Shown here one piece after another: positions 42,171-50,838 of a DNA stretch of 64,000 nucleotides. How positions within the stretch are numbered: position 1 is the stretch's first letter; every line of letters begins with the position of its first letter. The position numbers and the translations under genes are program-made. The notes below the pieces were generated by a model. It was given only the letters and a program-made list of their open reading frames with translations, was not told where the DNA came from and did no database searches. The DNA is from Streptomyces sp. NBC_00190 (lineage in GTDB: Bacteria > Actinomycetota > Actinomycetes > Streptomycetales > Streptomycetaceae), in contig NZ_CP108131.1 in the NCBI RefSeq assembly GCF_036203305.1, forward strand, positions 6,076,001-6,140,000. The letters are read 5' to 3'.

Positions 42171-43165
42171 TGGCCGCACTTCTTGAGGTACGCGATCTGC
42201 GCGTCACCTTCACCACCCCGCACGGCACCGTACGGGCCGTCGACTCCCTCGGCTTCACCGTCGAGGCCGGCCGCACCCTGGGCATCGTCGGCGAGTCCGG
42301 CTCCGGCAAGTCGGTCACCTCGCTCGCCGTGATGGGCCTGCACCGGGGCGCGGCCGAGGTCAGCGGCTCCGTGGCCCTCGCCGGACGGGAGCTGACCGGC
42401 CTCTCCGAGCGGGAGCTGGCCAAGGTCCGCGGCCGCAGGATGGCCATGATCTTCCAGGACCCGCTCTCCAGCCTCCACCCCTACTACACGGTCGGCGAGC
42501 AGATCGCCGAGCACTTCCGGGTGCACTTCAGGGCCGGGCGGGCCGCCGCGCGCAAGCGGGCCGTCGACATGCTCGGTGAGGTCGGCATCCCGGAACCGGC
42601 GCGCCGCGCGGGCGAGTACCCGCACCAGTTCTCCGGCGGCATGCGCCAGCGCGCCATGATCGCCATGGCCCTGGCCTGCGAGCCCGATCTGCTGATCGCG
42701 GACGAGCCCACCACCGCCCTGGACGTCACCGTGCAGGCGCAGATCCTGGAGCTGATCGCGCGGATCCAGCAGGAGCGCGGACTCGGCGTCGTCATGATCA
42801 CCCATGACCTGGGGGTGGTCGCCCGCGTCGCCCACGAGGTGCTGGTCATGTACGGCGGCCGGGCCGCCGAACAGGCGCCGGTGGACGAGCTGTTCGCCGA
42901 CCCCGCCCATCCGTACACCCGGGGCCTGCTCGACTCGCTGCCGCGCCTCGACACCGACGACGAGGAGCCGCTGCCCTTCATCCCCGGCTCCCCGCCGTCC
43001 CTGCTCGTACCGGCCCCGGGCTGCGCCTTCGCCCCGCGCTGTCCGCGCGCCGCCGCGCCCTGCACCGACGTACGCCCGGAGCTGCAGACGTACGCCGACG
43101 CTCCGGGGCGGACGGTGGCCTGCCACTTCGCCGGGACCCGCACCGCCGAGGAGGCGACGCGATGA
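42170..43165 (+). CDS. Peptide ABC transporter ATPase (DppD-like)
   Basis: 331-residue ABC ATPase: Walker [16 protein letters not shown]-loop [13 protein letters not shown], signature [14 protein letters not shown], Walker [13 protein letters not shown] and H-loop MITHDLGVV. The C-terminal oligopeptide-transporter extension has the Cys set [16 protein letters not shown], known in this family to bind an iron-sulphur cluster in some members. ATG at 42170 with GAGG upstream and a 1-nt overlap with the permease stop. Confidence 0.92.
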   Translation: MAALLEVRDLRVTFTTPHGTVRAVDSLGFTVEAGRTLGIVGESGSGKSVTSLAVMGLHRGAAEVSGSVALAGRELTGLSERELAKVRGRRMAMIFQDPLSSLHPYYTVGEQIAEHFRVHFRAGRAAARKRAVDMLGEVGIPEPARRAGEYPHQFSGGMRQRAMIAMALACEPDLLIADEPTTALDVTVQAQILELIARIQQERGLGVVMITHDLGVVARVAHEVLVMYGGRAAEQAPVDELFADPAHPYTRGLLDSLPRLDTDDEEPLPFIPGSPPSLLVPAPGCAFAPRCPRAAAPCTDVRPELQTYADAPGRTVACHFAGTRTAEEATR

Positions 43166-44136
43166 AGACGACTGCCGAACCCCTGCTGTCCGTACGGGAC
43201 CTCACCATGGCCTTCCCCGGGAAGCGGACCGCGACCGGGCGCCGGGGGGCGCCCGTGCGCGCCGTGGACGGGGTCTCCTTCGACCTGGAGGCCGGTCAGA
43301 CCCTCGGCCTGGTCGGGGAGTCGGGCTGCGGGAAGTCCACGACGGGCCGGATGCTGGTCAGGCTGCTGGAGCCCACCTCGGGCACGGTCGCCTTCGAGGG
43401 CAAGGACATCAGCCTGCTGTCCCAGCGCGCCATGCGGCCGCTGCGCAAGAACATCCAGATGGTCTTCCAGGACCCGCACTCCTCCCTCAACCCCCGCCAG
43501 ACCGTGGCCCGGATCATCTCCGACCCGCTGCTGGTGCAGGGCTGGAGCGCCGCCGACGCCCGTCGGCGCGCCGCCGAGCTGATGGAACTGGTCGGCCTGA
43601 TCCCCGAGCACATCGACCGCTACCCGCACGAGTTCTCCGGCGGCCAGGCCCAGCGCATCGGCATCGCCCGGTCCCTGTCCACCAGCCCCCGGCTGATCGT
43701 CGCCGACGAACCGGTCTCCGCCCTCGACGTCTCCGTACAGGCCCAGATCGTCAACCTGATGGAGAAGCTGCGCGGAGAGCTGGGCCTCGCCTACGTGTTC
43801 ATCGCGCACGACCTGTCGGTGGTCAAACGGGTCAGCGACCGGGTCGCCGTCATGTACCTCGGCCGGATCGTCGAGATCGGGGACAAGAAGTCCCTCTACG
43901 AGAACCCGCAGCACCCCTACACCCGGGCGCTGCTGTCCGCCGTACCGCTGCCCGACCCGGCGGCGGAGCGGCGGCGGGAGCGGATCGTGCTGCTCGGCGA
44001 CCCGCCGAGCCCGGCCGCCCCGCCCCCCGGCTGCACCTTCCACCCGCGCTGCCCCGTCGCGCAGGAGATCTGCCGCACCGAGCGACCGCTGTTGCGGTCG
44101 GCCGCCTCGCGCGAGGTGGCGTGTCATCTGGTGTAG
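43162..44136 (+). CDS. Peptide ABC transporter ATPase (DppF-like)
   Basis: 324-residue second ATPase: Walker [17 protein letters not shown]-loop [14 protein letters not shown], signature [14 protein letters not shown], Walker [16 protein letters not shown]-loop FIAHDLSVV, and C-terminal [10 protein letters not shown] with Cys at the end of the family's Cys-rich extension. Its ATG overlaps the stop of the DppD-like gene (ATGA). The operon ends in a strong bidirectional hairpin shared with the S9 peptidase gene. Confidence 0.92.
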   Translation: MKTTAEPLLSVRDLTMAFPGKRTATGRRGAPVRAVDGVSFDLEAGQTLGLVGESGCGKSTTGRMLVRLLEPTSGTVAFEGKDISLLSQRAMRPLRKNIQMVFQDPHSSLNPRQTVARIISDPLLVQGWSAADARRRAAELMELVGLIPEHIDRYPHEFSGGQAQRIGIARSLSTSPRLIVADEPVSALDVSVQAQIVNLMEKLRGELGLAYVFIAHDLSVVKRVSDRVAVMYLGRIVEIGDKKSLYENPQHPYTRALLSAVPLPDPAAERRRERIVLLGDPPSPAAPPPGCTFHPRCPVAQEICRTERPLLRSAASREVACHLV

Positions 44137-44175
44137 GCACAGGCCCCCGGCTGACTGACGGGGATCCGGGGAAGC

Positions 44176-44215
44176 AGCAGGGCCCCGCGGCCAATGGCGT
44201 CCGCGGGGCCCTGCT
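44176..44215. terminator. Bidirectional terminator between transporter and S9 peptidase
   Basis: Perfect 15-bp stem AGCAGGGCCCCGCGG (44176-44190) with its complement at 44201-44215, 10-nt loop, between the convergent stops at 44136 and 44225. Confidence 0.75.
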
Positions 44216-44224
44216 CGCGTGGGA

Positions 44225-46318
44225 TCAGCCCAGTTCCCTGCGGAAGAACTCCAGCTCCAGGGCCATGACCTTCTCCTTCGTGCCGCCCGGGGTCATGTGC
44301 GTGACACCGGGGAGGGCGAGCAGCTGGTGCGGGCGGCCCGCGTCCGTCAGGGCCTGGGACAGGCGCAGGGTGTGGGAGGGGTGGACGTTGTCGTCGGCCA
44401 GGCCGGTGGTCAGCAGCAGCGGCCGGGTCAGCTTCGGGGCGTCGGGGATCAGGGAGTCCCGCTCGTACACGTCGTCGGACTGGGGCCGCTCCTGCGGGAG
44501 GCCCAGGTACCGCTCGGTGTACGCGGTGTCGTAGTGCCGGAAGTCGGTCGGCGCGGCCCCGGCGGACGCCGCGTGGAAGACGTCCGGGCGGCGCAGCACC
44601 GCGAGCGCCGACAGGTAGCCGCCGTAGGACCAGCCACGTACGCCGACCCGGCCGAGGTCGAGGTCGCCGTGGCGGGCGCCGAGCGCCTGGAGCGCCGCGA
44701 CCTGGTCCTCCAGGGTGACCTCGGAGAAGCCGCGGTACATGGCGTGCGTGAAGGCGGGCGAGACGTACGGGGTCCCGCGGTTGTCGACGGTGACCACCGC
44801 GAAGCCCTGGTCGGCCCACCACTGCTTGGCCTGCCAGCGGCGGGGCTCGGCGCTGATGTCCTGGTAGCCGGGGCCGCCGTACGCGTCGACCAGGACCGGC
44901 AGCCGCCGGCCGGGGACGTGGTCGCGGGGGAGGACGAGGGCGGTCGGGACGCCGTGCTCGGTGACCCGCTCCAAGACCGGGACCACCCGGTACGGCAGCG
45001 GCCGGGACAGGTCGGCGGGGGTGAACTCCCGCCCGTCGGGGGTGCGTACGGTGCGGCGGATCCCCTCGGCGTCGGCCGAGGTCAGCAGCAGGGTCCCGGC
45101 CGAGGCGGTCACGCTGTGCACCCCGGGCCCGTCGGCGACCGGGGTCAGCTCCCCGGTCGCCGGGTCCAGCAGCAGCACCTGCTGCTCGGCGGGGTCGCGC
45201 AGCCCGGCCTCGATCAGCAGCCGGCCCTCGTGGAGCCCGGCCACGCCGCGGACCTGGACCCCGTCGCCGGTGAGCAGCTCGCCGTCCACCGCGAGTGCCC
45301 GGGCGGCCCCGCCGCTGGGGGTACCCCCAGCGGTAGCTGGGGGAGTGTCGGCGGCGGTCAGCATCCGGCCGTCGGGCAGGCGCGCCGGGGTGCCCGGGAC
45401 CAGCGGGTCCACCCACTGCGGGTGCGTGGTGCGGGACAGCTCCCGGGTACGGCCGGTGGCCGGGTCGGCGGAGAGCAGCAGCACGGACCGCTGGAGCCGG
45501 TCCTGGACGGTCAGCAGGATCTCGCCGGCCGATTCCCATCCCGCGTCGGAGACGTACGGGTAGGCCTCCGCGTCCCAGTCGAGCCGTGTCCGGTCCCCGT
45601 CCGGGCCGAGCACCCAGAGCTGGACGTCGGCGTTGGGCCCGCCCGCCTCGGGGTACGCGAAGTCCTCCGCCGGGAGCTCGGGGCGGCCGGGGTCGGCGAA
45701 ATACCGGCGCTGGAGGGCGGACTCGTCGACGCGGGCGGCGAGCAGGGTGACCCCGTCGGGTGACCACCAGTGGCCCCGGGAGCGGCCGAGCTCCTCGGCG
45801 GCGGCGAACTCGGCGACGCCCCAGCGGGCCCCGTCGGCCGGGCTGACCCGGCCGCCGGGTTCGACGTACAGGGCGTCGTCGCTGACGTACGCGGTGCGGG
45901 TGCCGTCGGAGTTGGGGCGGGGGTCCAGGGCGGGTCCGGCGGCAGGTATCTGCTGAGGCCGTCCGGTCCCGTCCGCGGTGACCCCGTAGAGCCGCCCGTA
46001 GAGCGGGAAGACGGCGCGCCTGCCGTCGCCGGAGAGCGCGTACGAACCGATCCCGGCGGCGACGAGGCGGATCCGCTCGCGCAGCCGGCGCTCCACGGCC
46101 GGGAGCTCGCCCGGCTCGGGGCACAGTTCGCGGGGATCGGCAAGCCGGGTCTCGGCGCCGGTGGCCGTGTCGAGGACCCAGAGGCTGTCGAATGCGTCGG
46201 CGGGACCGGTCGAGCGGAGGTACCAGAGGAGGCGCCCTTCGTCCCCGAAGGCGAAGGCGCGCGGGGCGCCGTAGGTGAACCGGGCCGTGCTCGCGGAGAG
46301 CCTGAGGAAGTCATCCAT
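44225..46318 (-). CDS. Dipeptidyl-peptidase-IV-type S9 prolyl peptidase
   Basis: 697-residue cytoplasmic serine peptidase: an N-terminal eight-bladed propeller with the double-Glu motif [17 protein letters not shown] that anchors the substrate N-terminus, then an alpha/beta-hydrolase domain with GWSYGG (Ser564), GLADDNVH (Asp642 or 643) and LPGVTHM (His674). DPP-IV enzymes release X-Pro dipeptides from N-termini, exactly the Gly-Pro units of collagen. No signal peptide. A palindromic repeat is inserted in frame at 45315-45344. ATG at 46318 directly follows the operator at 46327-46347, and there is little room for a leader. Confidence 0.9.
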   Translation of the reverse strand: MDDFLRLSASTARFTYGAPRAFAFGDEGRLLWYLRSTGPADAFDSLWVLDTATGAETRLADPRELCPEPGELPAVERRLRERIRLVAAGIGSYALSGDGRRAVFPLYGRLYGVTADGTGRPQQIPAAGPALDPRPNSDGTRTAYVSDDALYVEPGGRVSPADGARWGVAEFAAAEELGRSRGHWWSPDGVTLLAARVDESALQRRYFADPGRPELPAEDFAYPEAGGPNADVQLWVLGPDGDRTRLDWDAEAYPYVSDAGWESAGEILLTVQDRLQRSVLLLSADPATGRTRELSRTTHPQWVDPLVPGTPARLPDGRMLTAADTPPATAGGTPSGGAARALAVDGELLTGDGVQVRGVAGLHEGRLLIEAGLRDPAEQQVLLLDPATGELTPVADGPGVHSVTASAGTLLLTSADAEGIRRTVRTPDGREFTPADLSRPLPYRVVPVLERVTEHGVPTALVLPRDHVPGRRLPVLVDAYGGPGYQDISAEPRRWQAKQWWADQGFAVVTVDNRGTPYVSPAFTHAMYRGFSEVTLEDQVAALQALGARHGDLDLGRVGVRGWSYGGYLSALAVLRRPDVFHAASAGAAPTDFRHYDTAYTERYLGLPQERPQSDDVYERDSLIPDAPKLTRPLLLTTGLADDNVHPSHTLRLSQALTDAGRPHQLLALPGVTHMTPGGTKEKVMALELEFFRRELG
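45315..45344. repeat. Palindromic repeat inside the S9 peptidase gene
   Basis: 30 bp beginning with the perfect palindrome CTGGGGGTACCCCCAG and sharing CCCAGCGGTAGCTGGGGGAG with 27261-27292. It encodes the low-complexity insert [13 protein letters not shown] in a propeller loop without breaking the frame. Confidence 0.65.
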
Positions 46319-46326
46319 GATCGTAG

Positions 46327-46347
46327 TGTGACATGTGCAATGTCATA
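46327..46347. promoter_or_regulatory. Operator between S9 peptidase and MFS exporter genes
   Basis: TGTGACAT-GTGCA-ATGTCATA, an inverted repeat with seven of eight arm positions paired. It is the most symmetric member of the shared motif set. It lies 9 bp before the S9 start and 55 bp before the divergent MFS start (46402), so the exporter could belong to the same regulon. Confidence 0.6.
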
Positions 46348-46401
46348 GCCACTAGGCCGTTCGAGTGGTGACCCCAGGGGTGCGGGCATAGCGTCGACAG
46401 C

Positions 46402-48090
46402 GTGGACCCGAACGCAACGCCGACCAGCACCGGGACCGACGGCAAGGTCCGAGGGAGCGGGAACGGGCTCGCCCTGTTCGTGATCGCCTCCTGCCAGCTC
46501 ATGGTGGTCCTCGACATCACCATCGTGAACATCGCGCTGCCGCACATCCAGACCGCCCTCGGCTTCTCCACCGAGAGCCTCTCCTGGGTCGTCAACGCCT
46601 ACACGCTCGCCTTCGGCGGTCTGCTGCTCCTCGGTGGGCGCACGGGCGACATCCTCGGCCGCAAGCGCGTCTTCATCTTCGGCGTCCTGCTCTTCGGGCT
46701 TGCCTCCCTCCTCGGTGGACTCGCCCAGAACGAGGGTCAGTTGATGGCATCCCGAGCCCTCCAGGGTGTCGGCGGCGCCATCGCCTCGCCGACCGCCCTG
46801 GCGCTGATCACCACCACCTTCCGCGAAGGCCCCGCCCGTAACCGGGCGTTCGGCGTGTTCGCCGGGGTCTCGGCCGGCGGCGGCGCGATCGGGCTGCTCG
46901 CGGGGGGCGTCCTCGTCGAATGGCTCAACTGGCGCTGGGTGTTCTTCGTCAACGTCCCGATCGCCGTGCTGATAGCCGTCATGGCAGTGAAGGTCATCCA
47001 CGAGTCCCAGCGCCACCCCGGGCACTTCGACCTCGCGGGCGCGCTGCTGTCCACCCTGGGCATGGTCTCGCTCGTCTACGGGTTCATCCGCGCCGCCCAG
47101 GAAGGGTGGACCGACCCCTTCACGCTCGCCGCCTTCGGCGCCGCCGTGGCCCTGCTGACCCTGTTCATCCTCAACGAGCGCCGCTCGCCGCAGCCGATCA
47201 CCCCGCTGCACATGTTCGCCGACCGCAACCGGGCCGGGACCTACGGGATCATGCTCATGCTCGCCTGCGCGATCTTCGGCATGTTCTTCTTCCTGACGCT
47301 CTTCGTGCAGATCGTGCTGGGCTTCAGCCCGCTGATGGCCGGCCTCGCCTTCCTGCCCGTGAGCGTGGTGGTCGCCGTGGGTGCCGGCATCACCTCGCAG
47401 CTGCTGCCGAAGTTCGGGCCGAAACCCTTCATGGTCACCGGAGCGCTGTGCTCGGCGACGGGCCTCGCCTGGCTGACGCAGACCGACATCGACTCGACGT
47501 ACCTGGGCAGCATCTTCGGCCCCCTCCTGATCTTCGGCCTCGGCATGGGCCTGCAGTTCGTCTCGCTCACACTGATGGCCCTGTCCAACGTCGCCGACCG
47601 GGAGTCGGGTGCGGCGTCCGGCCTGCTCAACACGATGCAGCAGGTCGGCGGTTCGCTCGGCCTCTCGATCCTGGTGACCGTGTTCGGCACGGCCAGCCGC
47701 AACGCGGCCAAGGATCAGGTGCCGGACTTCCTGCGCACGGCCAGCCCCGTACAGAAGGCCTTCTTCCAGCGGACCGGGCAGTTCCCGAAGCCGTGGAGCG
47801 ACCAGGTGCTGACCTCGGGCATCAGTGAGGCCTTCGTCGTGGCGACGGCGTTCACCCTGGTCGGTGCGCTGATCGCGCTGATCGTCATCCAGGTCCGGCC
47901 CTCGGACCTGGCCCGGCTCCAGGGAAACCACGCGCCGGCGAAGACGGAGGGCGGGACGGAGGACGGGATGCAGGGCGGGAAAGAGGGCGGGGAGGCGGAG
48001 AGCGGCAGGCCCGCAGCCCCTAGGCCGACAGGCCCTGGCCGCCCCGGCGACGGACCCGGCAGCGCGCCGGGCCGTCCGTCCGCAGAGTGA
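46402..48090 (+). CDS. DHA2-family MFS drug/metabolite exporter
   Basis: 562-residue transporter with 14 predicted helices (DHA2 type). Motif C region VGGAIASPTALALITTTF, motif A GGRTGDILGRKRVF and the antiporter helices following fit EmrB/QacA-like proton antiporters. The C-terminal 60 residues are a Gly/Pro/Glu-rich tail (QGGKEGGEAESGR), which overlaps the end of the P450 gene on the other strand for 71 bp. The GTG at 46402 lacks a Shine-Dalgarno and may be leaderless. Substrate unknown. Confidence 0.88.
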   Translation: MDPNATPTSTGTDGKVRGSGNGLALFVIASCQLMVVLDITIVNIALPHIQTALGFSTESLSWVVNAYTLAFGGLLLLGGRTGDILGRKRVFIFGVLLFGLASLLGGLAQNEGQLMASRALQGVGGAIASPTALALITTTFREGPARNRAFGVFAGVSAGGGAIGLLAGGVLVEWLNWRWVFFVNVPIAVLIAVMAVKVIHESQRHPGHFDLAGALLSTLGMVSLVYGFIRAAQEGWTDPFTLAAFGAAVALLTLFILNERRSPQPITPLHMFADRNRAGTYGIMLMLACAIFGMFFFLTLFVQIVLGFSPLMAGLAFLPVSVVVAVGAGITSQLLPKFGPKPFMVTGALCSATGLAWLTQTDIDSTYLGSIFGPLLIFGLGMGLQFVSLTLMALSNVADRESGAASGLLNTMQQVGGSLGLSILVTVFGTASRNAAKDQVPDFLRTASPVQKAFFQRTGQFPKPWSDQVLTSGISEAFVVATAFTLVGALIALIVIQVRPSDLARLQGNHAPAKTEGGTEDGMQGGKEGGEAESGRPAAPRPTGPGRPGDGPGSAPGRPSAE

Positions 48091-49417
48091 TGCCCGCGCT
48101 GACCGCGATGTCGGTGTCCACGGCCTCGAACTCGTACGCGCGCAGGATCATCGCCAGCGCGATCACCGACTCCAGCATCGAGAAGTGCTGCCCGATGCAG
48201 GCGCGCGGGCCGCCGCCGAACGGGAACCAGGCGTAGCGCGGCCGGCCGGCCTCCGCCTCCGGGGTGAAGCGTTCGGGGTCGAAGCGGTCGGGATCCGGCC
48301 AGTAGAGCGGATGGCGGTGCGTCACCCACGGCGCCAGAATCACGTCCGCGCCCGCGGGGACGGTGTGCCCGCCGACCTCGGTGGCGGCGACGGCCTTGCG
48401 GCCGATGACCGGGGCGGCCGGGTAGAGCCGCATCGCCTCCTTGAGGACCTGGGTGAGGTACGGGAGCCGGTCGAGGTCGGCGGCCCGGGGCGTACGGTCG
48501 CCCAGCACCCGGCTGATCTCCTCGTACGCCCGCTGCTGCTCCTCGGGGTGGCGGGCCAGCAGGTGCAGGGCGAAGGAGAGGGAGGTGGCGGTCGTCTCGT
48601 GCCCGGCGAGCAGGAAGACCAGCACCTGGTCGCGGAGTTCGGAGGCGTCGAACTCCCCGTCGTCGCGGCTCCTGGCGGCGGCGAGCAGCGTGAGCAGGTC
48701 CTCGCCCGGGCCGTCCGCGGGGTCGGCGCGCCGCTCGCCGATGATCTTGTCGCAGACCGCGTAGAGCTCGTCCATCGCGGCGGCCGCCCGCTTGTTGGCC
48801 GGTGTCGGCCAGCTGCGCGGGATGTTGGCGGGAGAGTAGCCGCGCCGCAGGACGTAGTCGGTGATGACCGGAAAACACCGGTCGACGACGTCGACGGTGG
48901 CCTCCACGTCGGTGCCGAAGAGGATCCGGGCGACCGCGCGCAGGGCCAGGTGCATCATCTGGTCGGAGACGTCGACGATCCCGCCGGGGGCCTCCTGCCA
49001 GGCGGCGAGGACCGCCTCGGTCTCGGCGGCGACGGCCCCCGCGTAGCCGTCCACCCGGCGCCGCGTGAACAGCGGCTGGACCAGCCGGCGCTGGCGCAGG
49101 TAGTCCTCGTCCTGGCTGGTCAGCAGGCCGTTGCCGAAGGAGTCGCGAACCTCCTGGTAGAAGGGGTTGTCCTTGCGGAAGTTGGCCGATTCCGAGGCGA
49201 GCACCTGCTGGGCGCCCTCGGCGGAGAAGACGCAGTACAGCTCGGCCCGCAGCCCGGGCGGCCCGGCGGTGATCCGTACGACGTCCCCGTGCAGGTGCTG
49301 GGCGCGCAGATAGGTGCCGAGGGAGTCGGACTTCAGGTCGAAGAGCGATCCCAGCAGCGGCAGCCCCGCCAGCGCGGGAACCCCTGCACCGACACCCGCG
49401 CTCGTACCAACCGCCAT
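48020..49417 (-). CDS. Cytochrome P450 monooxygenase
   Basis: 465-residue soluble-type P450. I-helix LLAGHETTATSLSF, K-helix KEAMRLYP (ExxR), meander WPDPDRFDPERF and heme loop FPFGGGPRACIGQHF with the heme-ligating Cys. The overall pattern is like CYP102/CYP110-like or terpenoid-modifying Streptomyces P450s with an N-terminal LPLLGSLFDLK. Redox partners are not encoded nearby. Its 3' end overlaps the MFS gene tail (48020-48090). The ATG at 49417 is preferred; no clear ribosome site. Confidence 0.9.
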   Translation of the reverse strand: MAVGTSAGVGAGVPALAGLPLLGSLFDLKSDSLGTYLRAQHLHGDVVRITAGPPGLRAELYCVFSAEGAQQVLASESANFRKDNPFYQEVRDSFGNGLLTSQDEDYLRQRRLVQPLFTRRRVDGYAGAVAAETEAVLAAWQEAPGGIVDVSDQMMHLALRAVARILFGTDVEATVDVVDRCFPVITDYVLRRGYSPANIPRSWPTPANKRAAAAMDELYAVCDKIIGERRADPADGPGEDLLTLLAAARSRDDGEFDASELRDQVLVFLLAGHETTATSLSFALHLLARHPEEQQRAYEEISRVLGDRTPRAADLDRLPYLTQVLKEAMRLYPAAPVIGRKAVAATEVGGHTVPAGADVILAPWVTHRHPLYWPDPDRFDPERFTPEAEAGRPRYAWFPFGGGPRACIGQHFSMLESVIALAMILRAYEFEAVDTDIAVSAGITLRTDGPARCRVRRRGGQGLSA

Positions 49418-49575
49418 GGCCGCCCCTTAGCTCCGTACCGACGGCCCGATTCTGCCGGTCCCCACCCTTTCCTGGCGAGGATCCCAGCACCTCAGGCCGA
49501 ATACCGACGCCGGCCGGTCTGCGTACGGGCCGGGGCCGGTTCAGGACGTCGGAGCCGGGGCGAGGAGCGAAGCGC

Positions 49576-49606
49576 TTGACCCTCACGTGGCGTCATGCCG
49601 CATGGT
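49576..49606 (+). promoter_or_regulatory. MerR-type promoter with 19-bp spacer
   Basis: TTGACC (49576-49581), a 19-bp spacer and CATGGT (49601-49606). The left half of the spacer, CCTCACGT, resembles MerR-family operator half-sites in Streptomyces; the right arm is poor. The expected transcription start near 49613 coincides with the GTG at 49614, suggesting a leaderless mRNA. Confidence 0.4.
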
Positions 49607-49613
49607 CGGTGAC

Positions 49614-50729
49614 GTGGAAGAGCACCTGACCGTGGGACGTGTGGCCGCCCTGGCCGGCGTGAGCGTCCGCACCCTGCACTACTACGACGAGATCGGCCTC
49701 GTGCAGCCGTCCGCGCGGACCGCGGCCGGGTACCGGGCCTACTCGGCGGGTGACGTGGAGCGACTGCGGGAGGTGCTCGCCTACCGGCGGCTGGGCTTCG
49801 GATTGCGCGAGATCGCGGACCTGGTCGACGACCCGGCCACCGACGCGGTCGCGCACCTGCACCGGCTGCGCGGCCTGCTGCTGGAACAACGCGACCGCGC
49901 TGCCGCCACGTTGATGGCCATAGACAGGGAACTGGAGGCACGGGCGATGGGGATCAGGACGACACCGGAGGAACAACTGAAGGTGTTCGGCGCGCAGTTG
50001 TACGAGGCCATCGGGTCCGCTTACCCGGCGACGCGGCGCACCGAGCCGCGGATCGCCGCGCGGATCTGGGATGCGCTCGGGGACGCGCGGACGGTCCTGA
50101 ACGTCGGGGCCGGCACCGGCTCCTACGAGCCCCCCGACCGCGACGTGACGGCGGTGGAACCGTCGGCGGTCATGCGGGCACAGCGTCCCGCGGGCGCGGC
50201 GCGGTGCGTGGCCGCCAGTGCGGAGAGCCTCCCGTTCGCGGACCGGTCCTTCGACGCCGCGATGGCGGTCAGCACCGTTCATCACTGGCCGGACCCGGTC
50301 GCCGGGTTGCGCGAGATGCGGCGCGTGGCCCGCCGCGTGGTGGTGTTCACGTACGACGCCTGTGACACCGGCTGGCGTGAGCGGTTCTGGCTCACCCGCG
50401 ACTACCTGCCCGAGTTCGCCGACCTTCTCGTCGGCTGGCCCTCACTGGCCGACCTGACCCGCGCGATCGGGGGCCGCGCGGAGCCGGTGCTCATCCCGTG
50501 GGACTGCGCTGACGGCTTCTTCGAGGCGCACTGGCGCCGGCCCGAGGCGTACCTGGACGAACATGTGCGCCGCGCGGTATCGGTATGGACCAGAGTCGGG
50601 CCGCAGGCCGAGCGGCGAGCAGTGGGCAGACTCCGCGACGACCTCTCCTCAGGCCGGTGGGCCGAACGCAACCGCGACCTCGTCGCCCTCGACGCGGCGG
50701 AGCTCGGCCTCCGCCTCCTCGTGGCCTGA
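49614..50729 (+). CDS. MerR regulator fused to a SAM-dependent methyltransferase
   Basis: 371 residues. Residues about 5-75 are a MerR winged HTH (LTVGRVAALAGVSVRTLHYY, EIGLVQPSARTAAGYRAY, RLREVLAYRRLGFGLREIAD) and the coiled-coil dimerisation helix runs to about 110. From about 155 a class I methyltransferase begins: motif I VLNVGAGTGSYE (160-171), VEPSAVMRAQRP, AESLPFADRSFDAAMAVSTV (motif IV-like) and EMRRVARRVVVFTY. A methyltransferase in place of the usual effector domain is unusual. The GTG at 49614 is favoured by promoter spacing; an ATG at 49602 or GTG at 49587 are alternatives. Confidence 0.85.
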   Translation: MEEHLTVGRVAALAGVSVRTLHYYDEIGLVQPSARTAAGYRAYSAGDVERLREVLAYRRLGFGLREIADLVDDPATDAVAHLHRLRGLLLEQRDRAAATLMAIDRELEARAMGIRTTPEEQLKVFGAQLYEAIGSAYPATRRTEPRIAARIWDALGDARTVLNVGAGTGSYEPPDRDVTAVEPSAVMRAQRPAGAARCVAASAESLPFADRSFDAAMAVSTVHHWPDPVAGLREMRRVARRVVVFTYDACDTGWRERFWLTRDYLPEFADLLVGWPSLADLTRAIGGRAEPVLIPWDCADGFFEAHWRRPEAYLDEHVRRAVSVWTRVGPQAERRAVGRLRDDLSSGRWAERNRDLVALDAAELGLRLLVA

Positions 50730-50783
50730 ACCATCGCGCGCGAGCACGCAGCAACAAGGCCACCCTGCGGCGTGCGTGAAACG

Positions 50784-50823
50784 CCGAGCCCCCGTCACTC
50801 GCCGGGACGAGTGACGGGGCTCG
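50784..50823. terminator. Bidirectional terminator between convergent genes
   Basis: CGAGCCCCCGTCACTCG pairs with CGAGTGACGGGGCTCG (one bulged C), loop about 6 nt, between the stops of the MerR-methyltransferase (50729) and MurA (50839) genes. Confidence 0.7.
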
Positions 50824-50838
50824 GGACCGCTGTTCCCG

